From assembly GCF_019061145.1 (NCBI RefSeq), contig NZ_JAHQZS010000002.1, positions 372,001 through 436,000 of the forward strand: DNA of 64,000 nucleotides, in the 5' to 3' direction. Every line of letters starts with the position of its first letter. Within the stretch, counting starts at the first letter, position 1. Origin of the DNA: Anianabacter salinae. GTDB taxonomy: Bacteria > Pseudomonadota > Alphaproteobacteria > Rhodobacterales > Rhodobacteraceae. Under the pieces are notes generated by a model. The model was given only the letters and a program-made list of their open reading frames with translations, was not told the origin of the DNA and ran no database searches. This document shows, piece by piece, positions 25,435-35,373 of this stretch. Made by a program: the position numbers and the translations under genes.

Positions 25435-26889
25435 ATGGTTTCGCGCATCATCCCGGTCGATCCGTTCGACTTGACCATCTTCGGCGGAACCGGCGATCTG
25501 GCCCGGCGCAAGATCCTGCCGGGCCTCTACCGCCGCTTCTGGGCCGAGCAGATGCCCGAAGATGCCCGCATCATCGGCGCCGCCCGCAGCGAGATGTCGC
25601 GCAAGGACTTTCAGGACATGGTGCGCGAGGCGCTGCTGGAATTCGTGGCGGGCGCCAAGCGTGACACGGACCGGATCGAGGCGTTTCTCGATCATATCCA
25701 CTATGTCGCCATCGACGCCAAGGGCGAGGGCGGCTGGCCGGACCTCAAGGCGATGCAACGCGACGGCGTCGTGCGCGCCTTTTATTTCTCGGTGGCGCCG
25801 GGGCTGTTCGGCGATCTGGCAGAGCGGCTTCATGCACATGGCATCACCGATGACGACAGCCGGATCGTGGTCGAAAAGCCGTTTGGCCGGGATCTTGCCT
25901 CGGCACGGACGCTGAACGCCACGCTGGCCGAGCATTTCGACGAGCACCAGATTTACCGGATCGACCACTACCTCGGGAAAGAGACGGTGCAGAACCTGAT
26001 GGCCGTCCGCTTCGGCAACATCCTGTTCGAGCCGCTGTGGAACGCGCAATACGTCGATCACATCCAGATCACCGTGGCCGAGACCGTCGGCGTCGGCGGG
26101 CGCGGGCAATACTACGACAAGTCCGGCGCGATGCGGGATATGATCCAGAACCACCTGATGCAGCTTCTGTGCCTTATCGCGATGGAGCCGCCGCACCAGT
26201 TCGACCCCGACGCGGTGCGCGACGAAAAGCTCAAGGTGATCCGCGCGCTCGACCCCGTCGATCCGTCGGACATCGTGCGCGGCCAGTACGGCGCGGCCAA
26301 GGGCACCAAGAGCTATCTTGAGGATGTCGAAGACAGCGGCTCGGCCACGGAAAGCTTCATCGCGATGAAGGTGCATGTGTCGAACTGGCGCTGGAAGGGC
26401 ACGCCGTTCTACCTGCGCACCGGCAAGCGGCTGAGAGGGCGCGCGTCCGAGATCGCGATCATCTTCAAGAAGACGCCGCATTCCATCTTCGGCGAGCAGG
26501 AAGAACAGCGCGGCAATGCGCTGGTGATCCGGCTACAGCCGAACGAGGGGATGAACCTGCGCGTCACCATCAAGGAACCGGGGCCGGGCGGCATGCGACT
26601 TGTCGAGGTGCCGCTCGATATGTCCTTTGCCGATGCGCTTGGGCCCGAGGCTGCGGATATTCCCGACGCCTATGAGCGGCTCATCATGGACGTGATCCGC
26701 GGCAACCAGACCCTGTTCATGCGCGGCGACGAGGTCGAGGCGGCGTGGGCCTGGACCGATCCGATCATCGACGGCTGGGAGGCGCGCGGCGACCGTCCCA
26801 AGACCTACGAGCCGGGCAGCTCCGGGCCGGAGGAATCGGCGATGCTGCTGCACCGGGAGGGGCGCCGCTGGAGGGAGATCCGCGAATGA
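25435..26889 (+). CDS. zwf: Glucose-6-phosphate 1-dehydrogenase
   Basis: 484 residues. NADP-binding GGTGDLARRKILPGLYRRF at the N-terminus and the active-site signature RIDHYLGKETVQN are intact. It oxidises glucose 6-phosphate to 6-phosphogluconolactone, the entry to the oxidative pentose phosphate and Entner-Doudoroff routes. An ATG at 25431 is out of frame; the correct ATG at 25435 follows AAGGAGG. It is the first gene of zwf-pgl-pgi; its stop overlaps the pgl start (ATGA). A LacI-type palindrome lies just upstream. No edd or eda gene is in the window. Confidence 0.95.
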   Translation: MVSRIIPVDPFDLTIFGGTGDLARRKILPGLYRRFWAEQMPEDARIIGAARSEMSRKDFQDMVREALLEFVAGAKRDTDRIEAFLDHIHYVAIDAKGEGGWPDLKAMQRDGVVRAFYFSVAPGLFGDLAERLHAHGITDDDSRIVVEKPFGRDLASARTLNATLAEHFDEHQIYRIDHYLGKETVQNLMAVRFGNILFEPLWNAQYVDHIQITVAETVGVGGRGQYYDKSGAMRDMIQNHLMQLLCLIAMEPPHQFDPDAVRDEKLKVIRALDPVDPSDIVRGQYGAAKGTKSYLEDVEDSGSATESFIAMKVHVSNWRWKGTPFYLRTGKRLRGRASEIAIIFKKTPHSIFGEQEEQRGNALVIRLQPNEGMNLRVTIKEPGPGGMRLVEVPLDMSFADALGPEAADIPDAYERLIMDVIRGNQTLFMRGDEVEAAWAWTDPIIDGWEARGDRPKTYEPGSSGPEESAMLLHREGRRWREIRE

Positions 26890-27560
26890 AGCTCGTCGAA
26901 TACCCCGACCGCGAGATGATGATGATCGACCTCGCCAACGTGCTGGCGGGCGAGTTGCGGTCTTGTCTGTCGCGTCACGATCATGCGTCCTTTGCGGTCC
27001 CGGGGGGCACCACGCCGGGGCCGATCTTCGACACCCTGTCGGCGGTCCGGCTGGACTGGGACCGCGTGCATGTGCTGCTGACTGACGAGCGCTGGGTGCC
27101 CGAGGATCACGAGCGGTCCAACACGCGGCTTCTGCGCGAGCGTCTGTTCACCGGCGAGGCCGCGCGCGCCGTGCATGTGCCGCTTTATTCCGGGCACGAG
27201 GCGCCCGAGGACGGGCTGGACGCCTTGAGCGACGCGCTGGCGCCTGAATTGCCGCTGTCCGTCCTGTTGCTGGGCATGGGCGACGACATGCACACGGCCT
27301 CGCTGTTTCCGGGCGCCGACCGTCTGGCCGACGCGATGGCCCCCCATGCGCCGCCGCTAATGGCGATGCGCGCGCCCGGCGCGCCCGAGCCGCGCATCAC
27401 CCTGACGCGTCCCGTGCTGTCGGGCGCGATGTCGACCCATATCGTCATCACCGGGCGAGCCAAGCGCGGCGCGCTGGACCGCGCGCGCGAGATCGGCGAT
27501 CCCCTGCGGGCGCCCGTCTGCGCCGTGCTGGCGGACGCCACCGTTCACTGGTCGGAGTAG
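26886..27560 (+). CDS. pgl: 6-phosphogluconolactonase
   Basis: 224 residues of the DevB/SOL type (glucosamine-6-phosphate isomerase fold). Recognisable pieces are FAVPGGTTPGPIFDTLS, VLLTDERWVPEDHERSN and LGMGDDMHTASLFPG. It hydrolyses 6-phosphogluconolactone to 6-phosphogluconate. The ATG at 26886 overlaps the zwf stop. Followed 6 bases later by pgi, so the three genes form one unit. Slightly shorter than the E. coli-type YbhE enzyme, which is unrelated. Confidence 0.93.
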   Translation: MKLVEYPDREMMMIDLANVLAGELRSCLSRHDHASFAVPGGTTPGPIFDTLSAVRLDWDRVHVLLTDERWVPEDHERSNTRLLRERLFTGEAARAVHVPLYSGHEAPEDGLDALSDALAPELPLSVLLLGMGDDMHTASLFPGADRLADAMAPHAPPLMAMRAPGAPEPRITLTRPVLSGAMSTHIVITGRAKRGALDRAREIGDPLRAPVCAVLADATVHWSE

Positions 27561-27566
27561 TCGCTG

Positions 27567-29186
27567 ATGGATTGGACCACGCTGCAAGCCTTGCATGACA
27601 GGACGAAGGGCCGGGGCATCCTGCCGCTGTTCGACGCGGCGCGCCCTGCCGAGTTCTCGGTGCGGGCCGAGGGGATGCTGCTGGACTATTCCAAGACCAA
27701 CATCGACGAGGAAACCCGCCGCGCGCTTCTGGCACTGGCCGAAGAGGCGGGCGTCGCGGACAAGCGCGACGCGATGTTCGCAGGCCATGCGATCAATGAG
27801 ACCGAGGGGCGCGCGGTGCTGCACACCGCCTTGCGAAACCTGTCGGGCGCACCGGTCATGGTGGACGGCAAGGATGTGATGCCGGGCGTGCTGGCGACGC
27901 TGGACCGGATGGACGCCTTTGCGACCGCAGTGCGTGGCGGCGCGTTCCAGACGCCGGGTGGCAAGCGGATCACCGACGTTGTCAACATCGGCATCGGCGG
28001 ATCCGATCTTGGCCCCGCGATGGCCACGCTGGCGCTTGCGCCCTACCATGACGGCCCGCGCTGCCATTTCGTGTCGAACGTCGACGGCGCGCATGTTGCT
28101 GACACGCTGACGGGGCTGGACCCTGCCACGACGCTGGTGATCGTCGCCTCCAAGACCTTCACCACCATCGAGACGATGACCAACGCGCAGACCGCGCGCG
28201 ACTGGATCGCGGATACGGTCGGGGCGGATGCGGCGGGCGGCCATTTCGCGGCGCTGTCCTCGGCGGTGGACCGAACGGCGGCCTTCGGCATCGACGAGGC
28301 CCGGGTGTTCGACTTCGAGGACTGGGTCGGCGGGCGCTATTCGATGTGGGGTCCAATCGGCCTGTCCTTGATGATCGCCATCGGCCCGGATGATTTCCGC
28401 GACGTGCTGCGCGGCGCCGAAGCGATGGACCTGCATTTCCGCAGCGCCGAGCCGCAGCGCAACATGCCGGTGATGCTGGCGCTGGTCGGCCTCTGGCACC
28501 ACCAGGTCTGCGGTTATCCGACCCGCGCCGTGCTTCCTTATGACCAGCGCCTGTCGCGGCTGGCCGCCTATTTCCAGCAGCTCGAGATGGAATCGAACGG
28601 CAAGCGCGTGTCGATGGACGGGGCCGAGCTTTCCGTCGCCTCCGGCCCTGTCGTCTGGGGCGAGCCGGGGACCAATGGACAGCACGCCTTCTACCAGCTG
28701 ATCCACCAGGGCACGCAGGTCGTTCCCTGCGAATTCATGGTCGCCGCGGCCGGGCACGAGCCGCATCTGGCGCATCAGCACCGGCTGTTGCTGGCCAACT
28801 GCCTGGCGCAGTCCGAGGCGCTGATGCGCGGCCGCAGTCTTGACGAAGCACGCGCGTTGATCGCCGACCGCTTCACGGGCGAGGAGCTGGAGCGGCAGGC
28901 GCGGCACCGGGTTTTCCCCGGCAACCGCCCGTCGACAACGCTGGTCTATCCGCGCCTCACGCCGCGCGTTCTGGGGCAGATCGTGGCGCTGTATGAACAC
29001 CGCGTCTTCGTCGAGGGCGCGATCCTCGGGATCAACTCCTACGACCAATGGGGGGTGGAGCTTGGCAAGGAGCTTGCCAAGGCGCTGGAGCCGGTGATCG
29101 CGGGTGACGCCTCCGCCGATGACAAGGACGGGTCGACCCGCCAGCTTGTCGCCTTCGTGCAGGATGCCGCTTCGTCCGGTGCTTGA
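27567..29186 (+). CDS. pgi: Glucose-6-phosphate isomerase
   Basis: 539 residues. Family signatures [29 protein letters not shown] and the C-terminal [14 protein letters not shown] are intact. It interconverts glucose 6-phosphate and fructose 6-phosphate. With zwf and pgl it lets triose or fructose phosphates be cycled back into the oxidative branch, as expected in bacteria that rely on the Entner-Doudoroff pathway. Last gene of the operon; a GC-rich hairpin lies just after the stop. Confidence 0.95.
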   Translation: MDWTTLQALHDRTKGRGILPLFDAARPAEFSVRAEGMLLDYSKTNIDEETRRALLALAEEAGVADKRDAMFAGHAINETEGRAVLHTALRNLSGAPVMVDGKDVMPGVLATLDRMDAFATAVRGGAFQTPGGKRITDVVNIGIGGSDLGPAMATLALAPYHDGPRCHFVSNVDGAHVADTLTGLDPATTLVIVASKTFTTIETMTNAQTARDWIADTVGADAAGGHFAALSSAVDRTAAFGIDEARVFDFEDWVGGRYSMWGPIGLSLMIAIGPDDFRDVLRGAEAMDLHFRSAEPQRNMPVMLALVGLWHHQVCGYPTRAVLPYDQRLSRLAAYFQQLEMESNGKRVSMDGAELSVASGPVVWGEPGTNGQHAFYQLIHQGTQVVPCEFMVAAAGHEPHLAHQHRLLLANCLAQSEALMRGRSLDEARALIADRFTGEELERQARHRVFPGNRPSTTLVYPRLTPRVLGQIVALYEHRVFVEGAILGINSYDQWGVELGKELAKALEPVIAGDASADDKDGSTRQLVAFVQDAASSGA

Positions 29187-29191
29187 AGGAA

Positions 29192-29210
29192 GGGCGGCAA
29201 GGTGCCGCCC
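29192..29210. terminator. Hairpin between convergent pgi and gcdH
   Basis: GGGCGGCA (29192-29199) and TGCCGCCC (29203-29210) pair across a 3-base loop, 6 bases after the pgi stop and 18 bases before the end of gcdH. There is no clear T-run on either side, so efficiency is uncertain; it may serve both directions. Confidence 0.45.
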
Positions 29211-29228
29211 GCCCTTGATAATCCAGGT

Positions 29229-30443
29229 TCAGAAAAACGCCTGAAGCCCGGTCTGCGCCCGCCCCAGAATCAGCGCATGCACGTCGTGCGTGCCCTCATA
29301 GGTGTTCACCGTCTCAAGGTTCTGCGCGTGGCGCATCACATGGTATTCGGCCATGATCCCGTTTCCGCCATGCATGTCTCGGGCGGCCCGCGCGATATCC
29401 AGCGCCTTGCCGCAGTTGTTGCGCTTGATCAGGCTGATCGCCTCGGGCGCGGCCACGCCGTCGTCCAGCATCCGGCCCACCCGCAAGGACGCCTGCAGCC
29501 CAAGCGCGATCTCGGTCTGCATGTCGGCCAGCTTTTTCTGGAACAGCTGCGTCTGCGCCAGCGGGCGCCCGAACTGCTTGCGGTCAAGGCCATACTGCCG
29601 CGCCAGATGCCAGCAGTCTTCCGCCGCACCCATCGCGCCCCAGGAGATGCCATAGCGCGCCCGGTTGAGACATCCGAACGGCCCCTTGAGACCCTCTACG
29701 TTGGGCAACAGCGCCTCCTCGCCCACCTCGACGTTAACCATCGAGATTTCGCCGGTGATCGAGGCGCGCAGCGATAACTTGCCGCCGATCTTGGGCGCCG
29801 TCAGACCGGGCGTGCCCTTGTCCAGAACGAACCCGCGGATCTTGCCACCATGCGCCTCGGACTTGGCCCAGACCACGAAGACATCCGCGATGGGGGCGTT
29901 CGAGATCCACATCTTGGCACCGTTCAGGACATAGCCGCCGTCCGTCTTCGTCGCAGTTGTCTTCATGCCGCCCGGGTCGGACCCGGCTTCGGGTTCGGTC
30001 AGGCCGAAACACCCGGTCCATTCGCCAGACGCAAGCTTCGGTAGGTACTTCTGCCGCTGAGCGTCCGAGCCGTAGGCGTGGATCGGATACATCACCAGCG
30101 ACGACTGCACCGACATCATCGACCGATAGCCGGAATCCACCCGCTCGACCTCGCGCGCGACAAGCCCGTAACTGACATAGCCCGCACCGAGGCCGCCGAA
30201 TTCTTCGGGAATCGTGATGCCCAGAAGGCCCATCGCGCCCATCTCGGCAAAGATCTCGGGCGCAGCGGTCTCGTTGAGATACATGTCGGTGACGCGCGGC
30301 ATCAGCTTGTCCTGCGCATAGGACCGCGCGCTGGCGGCGATCATCCGCTCGTCGTCCGTCAACTGGCGGTCCATCAGGAACGGGTCGGCCCAGTCGAACC
30401 CCGCAAGCGAGGGGCCGTGCCCCATGGTCTGTCCGTCCGGCAT
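29229..30443 (-). CDS. gcdH: Glutaryl-CoA dehydrogenase-like acyl-CoA dehydrogenase
   Basis: 404 residues. Segments typical of glutaryl-CoA dehydrogenase: [19 protein letters not shown] at the N-terminus, [33 protein letters not shown] and the catalytic Glu in [20 protein letters not shown]. It oxidises and decarboxylates glutaryl-CoA to crotonyl-CoA in lysine, tryptophan and aromatic breakdown, passing electrons to ETF. The ATG at 30443 follows AGGAGGAACG; a much longer in-frame extension has no family match and crosses the 54-bp repeat. It is separated from the other two dehydrogenases by that repeat. Confidence 0.88.
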   Translation of the reverse strand: MPDGQTMGHGPSLAGFDWADPFLMDRQLTDDERMIAASARSYAQDKLMPRVTDMYLNETAAPEIFAEMGAMGLLGITIPEEFGGLGAGYVSYGLVAREVERVDSGYRSMMSVQSSLVMYPIHAYGSDAQRQKYLPKLASGEWTGCFGLTEPEAGSDPGGMKTTATKTDGGYVLNGAKMWISNAPIADVFVVWAKSEAHGGKIRGFVLDKGTPGLTAPKIGGKLSLRASITGEISMVNVEVGEEALLPNVEGLKGPFGCLNRARYGISWGAMGAAEDCWHLARQYGLDRKQFGRPLAQTQLFQKKLADMQTEIALGLQASLRVGRMLDDGVAAPEAISLIKRNNCGKALDIARAARDMHGGNGIMAEYHVMRHAQNLETVNTYEGTHDVHALILGRAQTGLQAFF

Positions 30444-30543
30444 GATCGTTCCTCCTGAGGTCTGCGCGTCCCTTGATTGAGACATAGTCCGCCGCGCGTC
30501 AACCACGACCCCGGCGCAGGGGGGGGTGCGCGGTCCCGCCCCA

Positions 30544-30597
30544 TCTTTGGTCCGGAAATACTCTGGAGGGGGTCCGGGGGAGGCAAAGCCTCCCCCG
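30544..30597 (-). repeat. 54-bp dispersed repeat, copy 2 (inverted)
   Basis: Reverse complement of the element at 24255-24308 with only a few differences (for example a TTT rather than TCT hairpin loop and CTCCAGAG for CTCCGGAG). It lies between the stop of the small acyl-CoA dehydrogenase subunit (30641) and the gcdH start (30443). Relative to the downstream gene it has the same orientation as copy 1. Confidence 0.85.
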
Positions 30598-30640
30598 GCT
30601 GGATCGCCCCGCAGCGCAGCGCAGCGCGGGGCGAGGGTCC

Positions 30641-31711
30641 TCAGACGCCGCGCGTCGCCATCACCCGCTCGAGGTGGTGGTCGGTGTCTCCAAGCTGGTG
30701 GTCGATCATCACCAGTCGCTTGGCGTAATGCGACATCTGGTATTCCCATGTCATCGCGATGCCGCCGTGCATCTGTACGCAGTCCTCGGCCACCAGTTTC
30801 GCGGTCCGGCCGATCAGGTTCTTTGCCATCGACACGCTGCGCGATTGCGCGCCGGTGCCTATCCGGCTGGCGGCGAGGATGGTGATCGACCGCGCCTGTT
30901 CGATCTCGGTTTTCATGTCGACCATGCGGTGCTGCAACGCCTGAAAGCTGCCGATGGTCGTGCCGAACTGTTTGCGGCTCTTGAGATAGTCGAGCGTGAT
31001 GTCGAAACTCACGTCCATCGCGCCGACCGCTTCGGCACAAAGCGCCAGCGTCCCGGCGTCAAGCGCGTCCTGCACCGCCGCGCCAGCCTCTGCCAGCAGC
31101 AGCGTGGCAGGCGCGGCGTCAAGGAACACCTCCGCAGCGCCGCCGCCGTCGATCATGCCATAGGGCGTTACCTCGGCGTCGCTGGCCGCCACGTCGAACA
31201 AGGCCATCGTGCCGTCCAGCAGCGCCGCTACCAGGAACCGTTCCGCGACATGGCCGCCATAGACCACGGATTTGCGCCCCGACAGGCGGTATCCTTCGCC
31301 GTCCTTGCGCGCGGTGGTGGCGATGCCGGACAGATCATAGGGCGCGTCCAGCTCGCCCAGCGCGGCGGCGTGATGCACCGCGCCCGCCAACAGAGCCTCC
31401 TGATCCGCGCCCGCCGCCGCCAACAGGCGGGACGACAGCAGCGCCGCCAGCACCGGCTCGGGACAGATCGCGCGCCCCAGCGCCTCGAATACCGCCGTGA
31501 TGTCAAAGCCCGCGCCGCCAAAGCCGCCCTGATCCTCGGGCGCCAGTGCCATCAGCACCCCCAGTTCGGACAATTCCGCCCAGCGCGCTGGATCGTGGAA
31601 CGGCGCCTGATAGGCGGCCTTGGCCCGGTGTTCCCAGCCATACTTGCCTGCGAGGTAGCGGTTCAGCGTGTCCGACAGCATCCGCCGGTCGTCGGTCATC
31701 TCGAAATTCAT
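30641..31711 (-). CDS. Acyl-CoA dehydrogenase, probable small subunit of a heteromeric enzyme
   Basis: 356 residues of the acyl-CoA dehydrogenase fold, shorter than usual. FAD-contact segments such as [22 protein letters not shown] and [20 protein letters not shown] are present, but the C-terminal YEG-type catalytic Glu motif of ordinary members is absent and the middle domain is divergent. Such subunits pair with a larger partner, as in pimeloyl-CoA dehydrogenase PimCD and the alpha2beta2 steroid side-chain enzymes. The partner gene lies 4 bases upstream. Substrate unknown; a long or dicarboxylic acyl-CoA is a reasonable guess. Confidence 0.82.
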   Translation of the reverse strand: MNFEMTDDRRMLSDTLNRYLAGKYGWEHRAKAAYQAPFHDPARWAELSELGVLMALAPEDQGGFGGAGFDITAVFEALGRAICPEPVLAALLSSRLLAAAGADQEALLAGAVHHAAALGELDAPYDLSGIATTARKDGEGYRLSGRKSVVYGGHVAERFLVAALLDGTMALFDVAASDAEVTPYGMIDGGGAAEVFLDAAPATLLLAEAGAAVQDALDAGTLALCAEAVGAMDVSFDITLDYLKSRKQFGTTIGSFQALQHRMVDMKTEIEQARSITILAASRIGTGAQSRSVSMAKNLIGRTAKLVAEDCVQMHGGIAMTWEYQMSHYAKRLVMIDHQLGDTDHHLERVMATRGV

Positions 31712-31715
31712 CTGT

Positions 31716-32903
31716 TCACAGCCCCAGCATCGCTTTCGACAGGATGTTCCGCTGGATCTCGTTCGATCCGCCGAAGATCGAGATCTTGCGGTTGTTGAAA
31801 TACTCCGCCGCCTCGTTGGCGAAATCCCCGGGCACCAGCGCGGCATTGCCGTCCAGATCCTCGGAGGGGAAGGGCGCGGCGGCGGGGCCGAGCGCGCGGC
31901 GTGTGAGGTCGTTCAGTGTCTGCCGGATCACGGTGCCCTTGATCTTGAGCATCGAGGATTCGAGCCCCGGCGCGCCGTTCTTCTGCGCCTCGGACAGCAT
32001 CCGCAGGTTGGTGATCTTCATCGCCTCGAGGTCGATTTCGGTCTGCGCCATGCGCGCGGCGAACAGCGGCGTCTCGGCCAGCGGCCTGCCGCCCCGCGTG
32101 ATCTTGCGCGCGATGATCTTCAACTGCTCGAAGGCGGCGGCCGAGAACCCGACGCCCGCGATGTTGGTGCGCTCGTGGGTCAGCAGGTATTTGGCGATGG
32201 TCCAGCCCTGATTTTCCGCGCCCACGAGGTTGGACGCGGGCACGCGCACATCGGTAAAGAACACCTCGTTCACCTCGTGTCCGCCCTCGATCAACTTGAT
32301 CGGGCGCATCTCGATGCCGGGGGTATCGAGGTCGATCAGCAGAAAGCTGATGCCTTCCTGCGGCTTGCCGTCCTTTGACGTGCGCACGAGGCAGAAGATC
32401 TTGTTGGCGTGCTGGCCAAGAGTGGTCCAGGTCTTTTGGCCATTCACGACATAGTCGGCGCCGTCGCGCACCGCTGCCGTCTTCAGGCTGGCAAGGTCAG
32501 ACCCGGCGCCCGGTTCGGAATAGCCCTGGCACCACCAGTCGGTGCCGTCCAGAATGCGCGGCAGGAACGACGCCTTCTGCGCCTCGCTGCCGAACTTGAG
32601 CAGCACCGGCCCCAGCATGTGCACGCCGAAGGGAACGATGCGCGGGGCGAAGGCCAGCGCGCATTCCTCTTCGAAGATGTGCCGCTCGACCGGGGTCCAG
32701 CCGGTGCCGCCGTGGTCCTTCGGCCAGGTCGAGGCCAGCCAGCCGCGCGCGTTCAGGATCGCGTGCCAGCGCACCATGTCTTCGCGGCCGAGCTCGATAT
32801 TCGCGCGAACCTTGTCCGACAAGTCCTTGGGCAGGCTGTCTTTCAGGAAGGCACGCACCTCGTCCTGAAAGGCGCGTTCCGCCTCGGAATAGCTCAGGTC
32901 CAT
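31716..32903 (-). CDS. Acyl-CoA dehydrogenase, probable large subunit of a heteromeric enzyme
   Basis: 395 residues. Complete three-domain acyl-CoA dehydrogenase: CQGYSEPGAGSDLASLKTAA and VNGQKTWTTLGQHAN in the beta domain, and FGGSNEIQRNILSKAMLGL at the C-terminus. In the last motif Gly stands where ordinary members have the catalytic Glu (YEGTxxIQ). Length and features fit the large subunit of PimC-type heteromers. The ATG at 32903 has a GGAGGATCAG site. The small-subunit gene follows at once. Likely acts in beta-oxidation of an unusual acyl-CoA with electrons to ETF. Confidence 0.84.
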   Translation of the reverse strand: MDLSYSEAERAFQDEVRAFLKDSLPKDLSDKVRANIELGREDMVRWHAILNARGWLASTWPKDHGGTGWTPVERHIFEEECALAFAPRIVPFGVHMLGPVLLKFGSEAQKASFLPRILDGTDWWCQGYSEPGAGSDLASLKTAAVRDGADYVVNGQKTWTTLGQHANKIFCLVRTSKDGKPQEGISFLLIDLDTPGIEMRPIKLIEGGHEVNEVFFTDVRVPASNLVGAENQGWTIAKYLLTHERTNIAGVGFSAAAFEQLKIIARKITRGGRPLAETPLFAARMAQTEIDLEAMKITNLRMLSEAQKNGAPGLESSMLKIKGTVIRQTLNDLTRRALGPAAAPFPSEDLDGNAALVPGDFANEAAEYFNNRKISIFGGSNEIQRNILSKAMLGL

Positions 32904-33021
32904 CTGATCCTCCCCCCGGATGCTGCGCCGAAAGATAGAGCACCCGAACGCCGGGCTGTCCACAGCGTCATGGCACGCGCAAGGCGCGACGTTGTGTCGT
33001 TGTCGGTCAAGCGGGGAGGGT

Positions 33022-33095
33022 TGGAGCGGGTGAAGGGAATCGAACCCTCGTATGCAGCTTGGGAAGCTGCCGTTCTACCATTGAACTACACCCGC
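33022..33095 (-). tRNA. tRNA-Gly (anticodon CCC)
   Basis: 74 bases on the minus strand including encoded CCA. Acceptor GCGGGTG at the 5' end (33095 downward), D-arm GTTCAATGGTAGAAC, anticodon stem GCAGC/GCTGC with loop TTCCCAA (anticodon CCC) and T-arm CGAGGGTTCGATTCCCTTC. Reads GGG glycine codons. Confidence 0.96.
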
Positions 33096-33140
33096 ACGGT
33101 CGCTCTTATGCCGTCCGGCGCGCGGCTTGGCAAGGGGCGG

Positions 33141-35186
33141 TCAGCCGCGCCTGCGCCTGCGCCGACCGCCGCCGTCCTCGCCACCCGAATTGAAGCTGAC
33201 CTCGGGCAGGGTGACGATCTTGCGCAGCTCGACGAAGGGCGCGGTGGCGTGCGGCAGGGCGTTGGCGGCGATGAAATGCTCTTGAAAGCGCGGCTCGATG
33301 GCCGTCTCGACCTTGTGGATGTCACGCACGCGCGCCTCGATGTCGGCGCGGGCCGACCGGTTGCACAGCGCGATGCGCGCGCCGGTTCCGGCGGCATTCC
33401 CCGCGCTTGACACGCGTTCCAGCGGGCAGTCGGGGATCATCCCGAGGATCATCGCGTGTTTCGGCGAGATATGCGCGCCGAAGGCACCGGCAAGGATCAC
33501 CTTGTCCACCTCGTCCACGCCCATCTCGTCCATCAACAGGCGCGCGCCCGCATAGAGCGCCGATTTCGCCAGTTGGATCGCGCGGATGTCGCCCTGGGTC
33601 ACGCTGATGCGCGGGCCGCCATCCTCGCTTGCATCGTGCAGAAGATAGGAATGCGTCCTCCCCTCGGCCACGCTGCGCGGTGTGCCGGTCTGGTCGGCCG
33701 ATCCGATCAGGCCCGAGGTGTCGACGATCCCCGCCGCGCGCATCTCGGCCACCGCTTCGATGATGCCCGACCCGCAGATGCCGGTGACGCCCGACGCGCC
33801 GACAGCTTCGGCAAAGCCCGCTTCGGTCGACCACAGGTCGCTGCCGATCACCTTGAAGCGCGGCTCTTTCGTCACCGGGTCGATCTCGACCCGCTCGATG
33901 GCGCCCGGGGCTGCACGCTGGCCGCTGGAAATCTGCGCGCCCTCGAAGGCCGGGCCGGTGGGCGAGGAACAGGCCAGCACCCGGCGCTTGTCGCCCAAAA
34001 GGATCTCGGCGTTGGTGCCCACGTCCACGATCAGGGTCAGCACCTCGGCCTTGTACGGTTCTTCGGACAAGGCCACGGCGGCGGCATCCGCGCCGACATG
34101 CCCCGCGATGCAGGGCAGCACGAAGACGCGCGCGGCGGGGTTGATCGCCGACAGGTCCAGTTCGCGGGCATCGAGCGACATGGAATCCGACGTGGCCAGC
34201 GCAAACGGCGCCTGCCCAAGCTCCACCGGGTCGATGCCCAGCAGCAGATGGTGCATCACCGGGTTGCAGACGAACACCGTCTCCATGATCTGCGACGGCT
34301 CGATCTCGCCCTCGGCGGCGATTTCCACCGCCAGCGTGTTGATCGCCTCGCGCACGGTGCGGGTCATCTCGGCATCACCGCCGGGGTTCATCATCGCGTA
34401 GGACACCCGGCTCATCAGGTCTTCGCCGAAGCGGATCTGGGGGTTCATCACGCCGGCCGAGGCCTTGACCTCGCCGTTGCGCAGGTCGCACAGATGCGCG
34501 GCGATGGTGGTGGACCCAAGGTCGATGGCAAGGCCGTAAAGCCGCCCCTCCCAATACCCGGGCCAAAGATCGAGGATACGCTCATGCGCGTCGGCATGGC
34601 CCTTGTGCAGCGCGGCGGTGACGGTCCACTTGCCCTTGCGCAGGGCGGGCTGGAGCTTTGACAGCACCGGCAGGTCGCAGCGCAGGCGGTCAACCTCGAT
34701 CCCGTGCTGGTCGGCCAGCGCGCGCTTGAGCCGCTCCAGATCGCCGGTGGGGGAATGCATGTCGGGCTCGTCCACCTCGACGTAGTAAAGCCGCGTTGCC
34801 GGGTCCATCGTCATGACGCGCGCGCTGGCGGCCTTGCGCACCACCTGCTTGTGCACCTGGCTTTCGGGCGGCACGTCGATCACCACGTCGCCCTGCACCG
34901 TGGCCTGGCAACCAAGCCGACGTCCTGGTTTCAGGCCGCGCACCCGGTCATAGCGTTCCTCGACAGCATTCACGTCCGACAGCGCGCCGGGCTGCACCGT
35001 CACGCCGTGTTTCGAGAAATCGCCATAGCCTGGCGACACCTGGCACTTGGAACAGATGCCGCGCCCGCCGCAGACGCTGTCGAGATCGACCCCAAGCTGC
35101 CGCGCCGCCGTCAGGACGGGCGTTCCGACGGCAAAGCGTCCGCGCTTGCCGGAGGGGGTGAAGATGACGAGCGGATCCTGGGTCAT
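33141..35186 (-). CDS. ASKHA-domain ferredoxin-like protein, corrinoid-activator (RamA/RACo) type
   Basis: 681 residues. N-terminal 2Fe-2S ferredoxin domain with Cys39, Cys45, Cys48 and Cys93 (DSVCGGRGICSKCQ...LGCQ), a linker, and a C-terminal ASKHA ATPase (DUF4445) starting near GLAIDLGSTTIAAHL and containing VDVGTNAEILLG and GICGSGIIEAVAEM. Such proteins use ATP and one electron to return oxidised cob(II)alamin of methyltransferases to cob(I)alamin. No corrinoid protein or methyltransferase gene is adjacent. The extreme C-terminus ends in a GGGRRRRRRG tail, unusual for the family. Faces away from the aldehyde dehydrogenase gene. Confidence 0.85.
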   Translation of the reverse strand: MTQDPLVIFTPSGKRGRFAVGTPVLTAARQLGVDLDSVCGGRGICSKCQVSPGYGDFSKHGVTVQPGALSDVNAVEERYDRVRGLKPGRRLGCQATVQGDVVIDVPPESQVHKQVVRKAASARVMTMDPATRLYYVEVDEPDMHSPTGDLERLKRALADQHGIEVDRLRCDLPVLSKLQPALRKGKWTVTAALHKGHADAHERILDLWPGYWEGRLYGLAIDLGSTTIAAHLCDLRNGEVKASAGVMNPQIRFGEDLMSRVSYAMMNPGGDAEMTRTVREAINTLAVEIAAEGEIEPSQIMETVFVCNPVMHHLLLGIDPVELGQAPFALATSDSMSLDARELDLSAINPAARVFVLPCIAGHVGADAAAVALSEEPYKAEVLTLIVDVGTNAEILLGDKRRVLACSSPTGPAFEGAQISSGQRAAPGAIERVEIDPVTKEPRFKVIGSDLWSTEAGFAEAVGASGVTGICGSGIIEAVAEMRAAGIVDTSGLIGSADQTGTPRSVAEGRTHSYLLHDASEDGGPRISVTQGDIRAIQLAKSALYAGARLLMDEMGVDEVDKVILAGAFGAHISPKHAMILGMIPDCPLERVSSAGNAAGTGARIALCNRSARADIEARVRDIHKVETAIEPRFQEHFIAANALPHATAPFVELRKIVTLPEVSFNSGGEDGGGRRRRRRG

Positions 35187-35373
35187 GGTCGGCCTTCGAT
35201 GTGGTTGGGCCGGACACTAGTGATCCGCGCGGGACATGGAAGGCCGGAATGCGGCGCCGCGCGCCTTCGCCGCGACTCTGGCCCGGTCTGACCGCCGCGA
35301 CGGAAGGCGGAACAACGTCCGCGATAGCCACGTTCGCCCCGCAGCACAGCATTTCCGAACAGGAGAGTTTCCC

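Noticed and set aside
30444-31040. Extension of the gcdH frame giving a 603-residue protein
   Set aside because: It crosses the 54-bp repeat and the small acyl-CoA dehydrogenase gene; the family N-terminus and AGGAGG site place the start at 30443.
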